A stretch of DNA of 64,000 nucleotides. It comes from Alsobacter sp045348435 (GTDB lineage: Bacteria; Pseudomonadota; Alphaproteobacteria; Rhizobiales; Beijerinckiaceae). Positions 58,299 through 64,000 of this stretch are shown piece after piece. The DNA lies in NCBI RefSeq assembly GCF_045348435.1, contig NZ_CP157484.1:1302001-1366000 (forward strand). Reading direction: 5' to 3'. The notes under the pieces are model-generated. The model made no database searches. It saw only the letters and a program-made list of their open reading frames with translations, and had not been told where the DNA came from. The translations under genes and the position numbers were made by a program. How positions within the stretch are numbered: position 1 is the stretch's first letter; the number at the start of each line of letters is the position of its first letter.

Positions 58299-58756
58299 GG
58301 CGGTTGAGGGGGCCAGACCGGAAGTGGATTGTCGCACGGCGCCAAAAAGAGTCTTTCCGAGCGACCCTGCTCTCTAGTGGCGCGGAGCTTTGCTGCGTCA
58401 TGGTTGGCGGGCTGGCGAGGAACATGGGCCCTTGCTGAGTCAGTGCGCCTTCCGAGGTGCCCGCCGCGAAGGCGAAGACGGGAGGTCCGCTGCTTCAGCC
58501 CAGATCGATAGAGCTCCAAATCTGCAGCAGGCTAGGGCTCCAAGAGCCATTCAAATCAGCCTCTTCTCGCGGGAGCTAAGAGCCGGGGCTCTGAACGAAA
58601 TGCGCGCCTCTCGCCAAAGTCGGCGGGGCTAGATCACCTACAGCCACAGTTCGGAGCACCCGATGCAGCACCGATACGCCGCCGTGAGGGTGCTCCTCGC
58701 AACATGGGCCCTTGCCGAGTCAGTGCGCCTACCGAAGTGCGCCTAGATACAGCGCT
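58299..58756. repeat. Direct repeat pair of about 43 bases
   Basis: 58421-58463 and 58701-58743 both read AACATGGGCCCTTGC, then one changed base, GAGTCAGTGCGCCT, CCGA and GTGC, with four mismatches. They are 280 bases apart in direct orientation in a gene-free stretch. Nothing else is recognised here. Confidence 0.6.
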
Positions 58757-59990
58757 TCAGACCAGCCAGATGCCCTCGGCGATCTGCGGCGCTACCTGCG
58801 CCTTCATTTCGGCGCTGTCGCTGAAGGCGAGCAGCACGCTTTCGCGGCTCTGGCCGGCGGCAAGGGCGTGGGTCCAGCCGTTTAGACCGGCGGCGTCGGG
58901 AGCGCGGTCAAACACGTTCGTGTAGAGCGCGGTGACATAGTCGGCGTTGCTGAGCGTCTGGCCGTAGCGCGGCTGGAACTCGCCCGACGAGACGAAACCC
59001 TGGGCGATGCTGGTCAGGGCGGCGCCTGGTCGGCCGCCTTGACCCAGCCGGACAGGCCCTGGGTCTCCGGCGTGCGGTCGAGCGCGGCGTGAGAGAGGCG
59101 AAAGATCTGGCCGGTGCCGGCGTCGTTGTCCAAGGCCAGCGTGGCGTTGGTGAAGGCGATCCGCTCGACATTGACCAGCGTGTCGACCTCGCCGTCATGG
59201 CTGGTCAGGATCATTTCGCCTTTCGCGCCGCGGCTGGCGACGGAGTTGGCGCCGGCGAACAGGGCGACGTCGTTGCCGGCCCCGCCGTCAACAAAGTCCG
59301 ATCCCGGGCCGCCGACCAGCGCGTCGTCGTCGTCGCCGCCAAGCAGCGTATCGTGGCCGCGGCGGCCGAACAGGACGTTGTTGGCTTCGTTGCCGACGAG
59401 CTTGTCCGCGCCGTTGCCGCCAATAGCCGTCTCGAAAACGGTTCCGGCGGCGATCTGGAGGGCGTGGCCGGCGATCGTCGAGGTCGCGCCCGGCGCCAGG
59501 TCGATTGTGACGGAGGTCGTCACGGCAGCGGCGTTGATCGTGTCGGTCCCGCCGGCCTCGGCCAGCGTGGCGGGTCTTGGCGAGCCATTGGCCAGCTTGC
59601 TGAACTTGTCGGTGTAGACATAGACGTCGTCCGGGCTCTGGGCCGCGCCGAACACGGTGAGCGTCGCGGCCGACAGCGCGCCCGCCGTTCCGGCGGCCGT
59701 GTCGGTCACCCGCAAGGACCAGACGCCGCCGGACTCTTCGCCCCGGAAGGCGCTGGAGGAGACCTCCCAGGCCCCCGAGAGGGCCCCGGCCGCATCATGA
59801 GTAACTTAGCCGTCGTTCCGGACGGCGAGATCAGTTCCACCACGAGGTCGGCCATGCGGCCATGGCTGAGGCCAAGGTCCAGCACCGCCCGTTTCACCGC
59901 CACGCCCGACTGCAGCGTGAAGCTTTGGTGACCGACCCCGCGCCGTCCGGAATGGCCGCACCGCCCGCCGCGACGCTGACAGCTTCGCCT
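58757..59990 (-). pseudogene. Decayed RTX protein with P-domain and DUF4214
   Basis: Read from 59990 leftwards: a proprotein-convertase P-domain piece ('GVGHQSFTLQSGVAVKRAVL', 'HGRMADLVVELISPSGT'), its end in another frame ('MRVTDTAAGTAGALSAATLT'), RTX nonapeptides ('GGNGADKLVGNEANNVLFGR', 'GHDTLLGGDDDDALVGGPGS'), then after a frameshift near 59020 a DUF4214 domain ('GAALTSIAQGFVSSGEFQPR', 'DYVTALYTNVFDRAPDAAGL', 'LLAFSDSAEMKAQVAPQI') with a proper stop at 58757. At least two frameshifts separate the parts and the protease part is missing. The intact ancestor was probably a type I-secreted subtilisin-like or similar protein. Confidence 0.75.
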
Positions 59991-60029
59991 CATTGGCGGA
60001 GGTCAGTCGCCCCTACCGGCGTCCGCGGC

Positions 60030-60400
60030 GGCCTGTTTAGGGGCGAGGCTCAGGAACCGGCCCTCTCGGGACGGCTCTGGCCCGCACGCCGCCAGGCGCG
60101 AACGGGTTTCGCTGCGCGGACAGCCAAACGCCTCCGTTGGAGCGAGCCCTCTCCCGTGCCCAGCTCACGACAAAGTCCACGGGCTTCGCGCCACCCAGCG
60201 ACGCAACCGGCACGCTCCACCCCCCCCCCCGCGCCGGCCAGCGGCCCGTTCCCGTTGTCGTCGGGGAAGAAGCCGTTGCCGACATTGCTGTTGCTGTTTT
60301 TGTTCCCGGAAAATTTCCGCGCGGCTGAGCCGGTGATGACGCGGCGCTCAAGGTTGAGGTCTTCTCGAGAGGCCTGGCGCCAAAACCGCCGAATGTTCGT
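60030..60400 (-). pseudogene. Coding-like remnant with an 11-C tract
   Basis: Two frames together read 'FSGNKNSNSNVGNGFFPDDN', 'GNGPLAGAGGG' and, across a run of eleven C (60220-60230 on the plus strand), 'WSVPVASLGGAKPVDFVVSW'. The translation is protein-like on both sides, so one base change in the tract breaks the frame. Family not recognised. The left part (60035-60110) also resembles 28735-28800. Confidence 0.45.
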
Positions 60401-60987
60401 CCGCGACGGTTTTGATACCGGCTTCAGATCTTGCGCAGTCCGCAGCAGGCTGAAATCACTGAGGGCTGGGGCGTTGCGCCGACTGGCGGCAGCCGAAGAC
60501 CGCGTGGACAACGTCCCGCCGGCACGAGGACCAGGACGCGAAAAGAGGCAACATTGCGCCACCGTCCAGCGCAGTCGTGCAATTTCGTCGAACTGCCGCG
60601 ATGCTGGGAACGTATTCGGATCGACTGCAATCACTTCAGGCAAGCTGGCGTGGAGGACGCTGCGCTTGGCCCAACTCTTACATGTTCCACCGCGGCTTTA
60701 TCCAACCTGCGCTCGTTAGCGCTACAGCAACCTGGATCCGTTGACCGGCTAGGCGCTTTGCTATCAACATGGTCGATCAATCACCTTAACCCTCCGCCCC
60801 GAAATCCTAATGCGAGGCATGACCCATTTAGGCCGCATAAAGCTTTGGCGTGACCTATTTGAGCCAAGGGCGGGTCAAGCATGCGCGCTGTGAGTCGGTG
60901 CCCGACCGGGATCGGAAGAGCGACGGGTTCGGCTCGTGCGACCTGGGCAAGGTCCAGCGCGGACGCCCATCTGACGAAGGCGGCGAC
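60401..60987. other. Gene-free stretch
   Basis: About 590 bases; only shadow frames with poor composition. The last 60 bases hold the upstream region of the next gene. Confidence 0.35.
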
Positions 60988-61434
60988 ATGAATCCAAAGT
61001 TGCTGGAAAACGAGTTTCGGAAAGCGCTGTCCAATGAGTTTGGCCCGGCGACCCTCGCTGCTGCGTTGACGCAAACAATCGGCGCCATTAAAGCAGCCAG
61101 AGCGATGCAGGCCAATTGGCAAACCCTGGCCGACATCTTGTCGCGCGCCTTGAAAGCTGAAAAACGTGAAGCAGTCAGCGCCGCCACGCTGCGAGGCATG
61201 TGCCGCCGCTTAGAGAAGGCGATTCAAGGTCAAAAGACACTCGGTGTTACCGCTCGGAAATCGCCCTCGCCAGAGATCGTTGAAGCTGGCGGCGCGGCAA
61301 GCCGCCCAGGTGAGCTCACAGCATCATCCCGCTCGCCCAGCGAGGGCGCTCGTCTCAGGTTTGCTGATGCGGATGCGGACTTGGAGGTGGACCGGATTGC
61401 CAGACGGCGGGCGAAGCTTCGCACTCTTGGCTAG
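60988..61434 (+). CDS. Hypothetical helical protein
   Basis: 148 residues from ATG 60988 (MNPKLLENEFRKALSNEFGP); a GTG/TTG upstream is possible but the preceding residues look non-coding. 'AALTQTIGAIKAARAMQANW', 'QTLADILSRALKAEKREAVS', 'AATLRGMCRRLEKAIQGQ' form a helical block, followed by a polar tail ('DLEVDRIARRRAKLRTLG'). Similar small proteins are found on integrative elements and plasmids as I recall; no function known. The recombinase gene 1.4 kb to the right supports a mobile context. Confidence 0.6.
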   Translation: MNPKLLENEFRKALSNEFGPATLAAALTQTIGAIKAARAMQANWQTLADILSRALKAEKREAVSAATLRGMCRRLEKAIQGQKTLGVTARKSPSPEIVEAGGAASRPGELTASSRSPSEGARLRFADADADLEVDRIARRRAKLRTLG

Positions 61435-61454
61435 CAGGGCGTTGAAGAAGTCAG

Positions 61455-61792
61455 TCCCGTTCGCAGACGAAGCCCGAATGGTCGCCCTGACGGATGAAGA
61501 CGTGGCCGAAAAGGCGGCCGGCGGTTCCGAGCAGGACCCAGCCGCGGCCGCAGACTTCGTCGCCGTCGTCGTGGCCTTGGCAGGACAACTCGGCGCAGGC
61601 CGCGCCGTCCCGTGAGCCCGTAGCGGACTCAAGGAGCCCTTCACGGCGACGAAGGCGATCTCGCCGTCCTATGCGCCCTCGAAGGTGAGATGGGCCTTTT
61701 CGGCCAGGTCGAGGACGTTTTTGTCCCAGACATCGATCTCGACGATGCGCCAGCGGCCGGCGAAGGCCTTTGCGATGGCGGAGGTCCTGGCC
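61455..61792 (-). pseudogene. Frameshifted hypothetical gene
   Basis: Starts at ATG 61792: 'MARTSAIAKAFAGRWRIVEI', 'DVWDKNVLDLAEKAHLTFEG', then a stop/shift at about 61670; 'GEIAFVAVKG' follows in another frame and, after a further shift near 61615, 'RDGAACAELSCQGHDDGDEV', 'CGRGWVLLGTAGRLFGHVFI', 'RQGDHSGFVCERD' to about 61455. Together this is one known-looking small protein of about 115 residues (uncharacterised, widespread in bacteria) with two frameshifts. Confidence 0.7.
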
Positions 61793-61795
61793 ATC

Positions 61796-62757
61796 AGCCG
61801 GGCTCCGCCAGGAGGCGCGGCAGGCAGACCAGGTTGTAGGCCGCGGCCGCGAAGGGGAAGGCCCATCCGACCGGATTGACGCCGCGCAGCATCGGCCGGC
61901 GCAAGCCCGCCACCGTCTTCATCCAGCTGAGCCCATGTTGGCGGCGAGCGTCACCGCGATGGGGCGGTCGGCGCTGGCTTCGATCATCGCCAACGCGGCC
62001 AGGGCGCCCGGCATGGCCGCTGGCCTGCGTCAGGCAGGCGTTCACGAACAGGCCGGAGCGGTTCTCCATCAACGCGCGGCCAACGAAGCAGAGCGGGTCT
62101 CCATGCCCCGCCCCTTGCGATGCAACTTCGCGTCCGGATCGGTGGTGCGGGCGTGCGTGGCGTTGGAGCGCGTCTCGGGCCGGAAGTCTGCATCCGCGTT
62201 GCGCCCGCCCGCAGGCGGGTCTTGATCGTCTGGCCTGTCGACCGGCTTAAAGCACTTCATCGAGGCCCAGGCCTGAACCAGCGTCCCGTCCACGCTGAAC
62301 TGGTCGGTGGACAAGAGCCGCTGCACCCGGGGCTGAGCCAAGATGGCGTTCAGAAACCGACCGGCGGCAGCGCCCTTCAGCAACCGGTCCCGGTTCGTCG
62401 AGAAGGTCGAATGATCCCAGGCCGGATCGTCGATCCCGAGCCCGACGAACCATCGAAACAGCAGATCGGACTCCAGCCGCTCCATGACGTGCCGCTCGGA
62501 GCGGATCGAATAGAACGCCTGCAGCAGCATGGCCCACAGCAGCTTCTTGTGCGGGATCGAGGGGCGTCCCGTGCGGGAGTAAAGCGCCAATGGGCCTCCA
62601 TCGCCGCGAGCGCCTCTTTGACCACCACTCGGATCGCCCGCAGCGGAAGATCCTTTCGGACCCGCGCCTCCAAGTCCACGCAGCTGAACAGCGCGCCCGT
62701 TCTCTCGCCCGAACCCCGCGAATCATCTTCAGGCCGATCATGCTTGAGTGAGATCAC
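61796..62757 (-). pseudogene. Decayed IS5/IS1182-type transposase
   Basis: Read from 62757: 'DLPLRAIRVVVKEALAAMEA', a frameshift near 62585, then 'YSRTGRPSIPHKKLLWAMLL', 'QAFYSIRSERHVMERLESDL', 'LFRWFVGLGIDDPAWDHSTF', 'TDQFSVDGTLVQAWASMKCF', another shift near 62070, 'LMENRSGLFVNACLTQASGH' (LMENRSGL block), a deletion of the second catalytic region, and 'VGWAFPFAAAAYNLVCLPRL'. The order and motifs are those of IS5/IS1182-group transposases. Internal deletion and shifts make it inactive. Terminal repeats were not found. Confidence 0.8.
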
Positions 62758-62801
62758 CTCTCGGATCCGCTCGCGAGCGACTTCTTCAACGGCCTGCTAG
62801 A

Positions 62802-63983
62802 TCAAGGGACCTGAAGTGCGGAGCGCGAACGCTCGGGAATAGCGGCCTTGTCCGTCGTAACGCGGACGCGTTGGACGTCGCGAATATGGGCGCGGGGGAG
62901 CGAGCCGAGGTTGGGTGGCCGCCGCGAGCCCTTCGAAGCTCTCGCATAGTGGTGAGTCGCCGTGTCATCGACGGCGTGACCCAAGAGCGCAGCGACCTCG
63001 CGCGTGCCATTCACCGCCTTAATGCGCGCCGTGAACGTGTGTCTCGCGCTGTAGAGAACCAGGTGGCTCTTGCGCCGTGGCCAAAGGTGATCGCAGACTG
63101 CCCGTAACCTGTCCTGCAGCGCTCTGCGGTAAGTGGTCCACACCTCGAGGCGCTCGCCACCTGTCGTTCCGCTCAGCACACGGGACACGTAACTTAGCCA
63201 GGCTTGGATATGCTCGATATCGTCCTCTTCGTCCCAGACGAGACGCCGGTATGGGCCGTGGGAGCGCCCGTTGGTCCCCTTGGCGTTTCGAACGACGAGG
63301 ACGTGTCGCGTTCCTTGCCAGTCCAGCCGGGCTTTCGCCCACTCGCAGGGGCGCAGCCCTGCCGCACAGGCGGCGCGGAAATAGGTCAGGAGCGCCTCAT
63401 CATATCGCGAGGACCCTTTCGCCAGAGCCGCCTCAAGCTGCATCCAGTCCATCTCGTTGAGCAGTTTGTCCTTGTGAGAGGACGTCGCTGGCGGCAGGGA
63501 GGACGAACCTGGGCGTCCGAGGCCAGTCGCATCGTCGGAGAGCAGGCGCAGAGCGTCCGTCATCCGGCCCGGGGCAGCCCCCTGGAAGTCAATAAGAGTT
63601 GGCATGACCGTTGTGAGCGCGCTGCGGTAATGGCGCCGAGTTGAGGGTCTCCATTTCTGGAGATTGGCCCGAAACCAAACCACGAGGGCTACGGGATCGC
63701 CGCGTTCGGCGCCGCCCTTATCCGTCGCGCGTTGATGCAACCGTTGAGCGACGACCTCGTAGCGCGCCAGGGTGGAGTGGGACCGTGCCGGCGCCCCCGT
63801 TACTCCGAACGTCGCCTGTGAGATCGGGCTGGAAAGTGGCGAGCCCAACGAGTCAATGCGAGTCAGCGGGAGTCTGGAGGAGTCACCATGAGTCGGCCCA
63901 TTCTTCGAGATGCTCGCGGGTGACAACGCCTCGAAAGACTTTCGCAACTGCTCAAGGCTATTGTTTTGCGGGGGATTTGACAC
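62802..63983 (-). CDS. Tyrosine recombinase / phage-type integrase
   Basis: 393 residues from ATG 63983. The C-terminal catalytic domain has 'CAAGLRPCEWAKARLDW' (first Arg), 'HLVLYSARHTFTARIKAVNG' (His-x2-Arg, here A-R-H), 'EVAALLGHAVDDTATHHYAR' (His and the catalytic Tyr). The N-terminal part 'LVVWFRANLQKWRPSTRRHY' and 'RSALTTVMPTLIDFQGA' fits a SAM-like core-binding domain. It would catalyse site-specific recombination of an integrative element. No tRNA or att repeat was seen within the window; the element may extend past the right edge. Confidence 0.88.
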   Translation of the reverse strand: MSNPPQNNSLEQLRKSFEALSPASISKNGPTHGDSSRLPLTRIDSLGSPLSSPISQATFGVTGAPARSHSTLARYEVVAQRLHQRATDKGGAERGDPVALVVWFRANLQKWRPSTRRHYRSALTTVMPTLIDFQGAAPGRMTDALRLLSDDATGLGRPGSSSLPPATSSHKDKLLNEMDWMQLEAALAKGSSRYDEALLTYFRAACAAGLRPCEWAKARLDWQGTRHVLVVRNAKGTNGRSHGPYRRLVWDEEDDIEHIQAWLSYVSRVLSGTTGGERLEVWTTYRRALQDRLRAVCDHLWPRRKSHLVLYSARHTFTARIKAVNGTREVAALLGHAVDDTATHHYARASKGSRRPPNLGSLPRAHIRDVQRVRVTTDKAAIPERSRSALQVP

Positions 63984-64000
63984 GACCGCCTCCAGAACTA

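Noticed and set aside
60220..60230. C11 tract as a phase-variation switch
   Set aside because: Frames on both sides are damaged elsewhere, so switching the tract length would not restore a gene.
1..64000. tRNA or rRNA genes
   Set aside because: No T-loop-like GGTTCGAATCC blocks with fitting acceptor stems and no rRNA motifs were found by eye.

Overview
The window reads as chromosome of a GC-rich alphaproteobacterium, most likely Hyphomicrobiales (Rhizobiales). The pointers are a curli locus with the alphaproteobacterial chaperone CsgH, a MucR/Ros-type regulator, a coxMNOP-type oxidase cluster with two subunit III genes as described in Bradyrhizobium, an aa3-type subunit IV peptide, and a dTDP-rhamnose cluster. 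No tRNA, rRNA or CRISPR array was seen. All assignments come from reading the sequence; no database search was run.

Layout. 0.3-7.2 kb: a curli-like functional amyloid locus. One arm (minus) is curlin - terminator - csgG - lytic transglycosylase - small CX11C secreted protein. The other arm (plus) is csgH - curlin - csgF - secreted protein, followed by a second CX11C paralogue. 7.5-10.7 kb: three coupled hypothetical genes, two of them damaged, ending in an IS630-type element. 11.1-14.7 kb: rfbCBDA for dTDP-L-rhamnose. 16.4-24 kb: cell-surface genes (RTX/cadherin-like/FG-GAP protein, HHE-DUF2382 stress protein, divergent TadG-like pair). 24-26 kb: TAXI binding protein and a coiled-coil partner. 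27-28.5 kb: small regulators. 29-36 kb: quinone oxidoreductase-like gene, aa3 subunit IV peptide, coxMNOP plus subunit IV, and DUF2189. 36-42 kb: GYD protein, then an operon for a polar amino-acid ABC importer with a SelA-like PLP enzyme. 42-51 kb: orphan ParA, MucR, two receiver proteins, small paralogous genes, LuxR regulator. 51-57 kb: small membrane protein, collagen-like secreted protein, RlpA-like DPBB protein, a large unknown. 57-64 kb: winged-helix-like gene, decayed RTX protease, decayed transposase and a tyrosine recombinase, which together look like a mobile or decaying edge.

The most striking feature is how much intergenic DNA is made of short, mutated fragments of genes that also exist intact in the same window: rfbA, rfbC, the TAXI gene, the SelA-like gene, the GYD gene, a DUF4214 gene and several hypothetical families. 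Two small paralogous families, one with a 'KAGWGHHLN' motif and one ending in a putative winged helix, occur near each other three times. They and the CX11C proteins bracketing the curli locus are the best candidates for undescribed biology.
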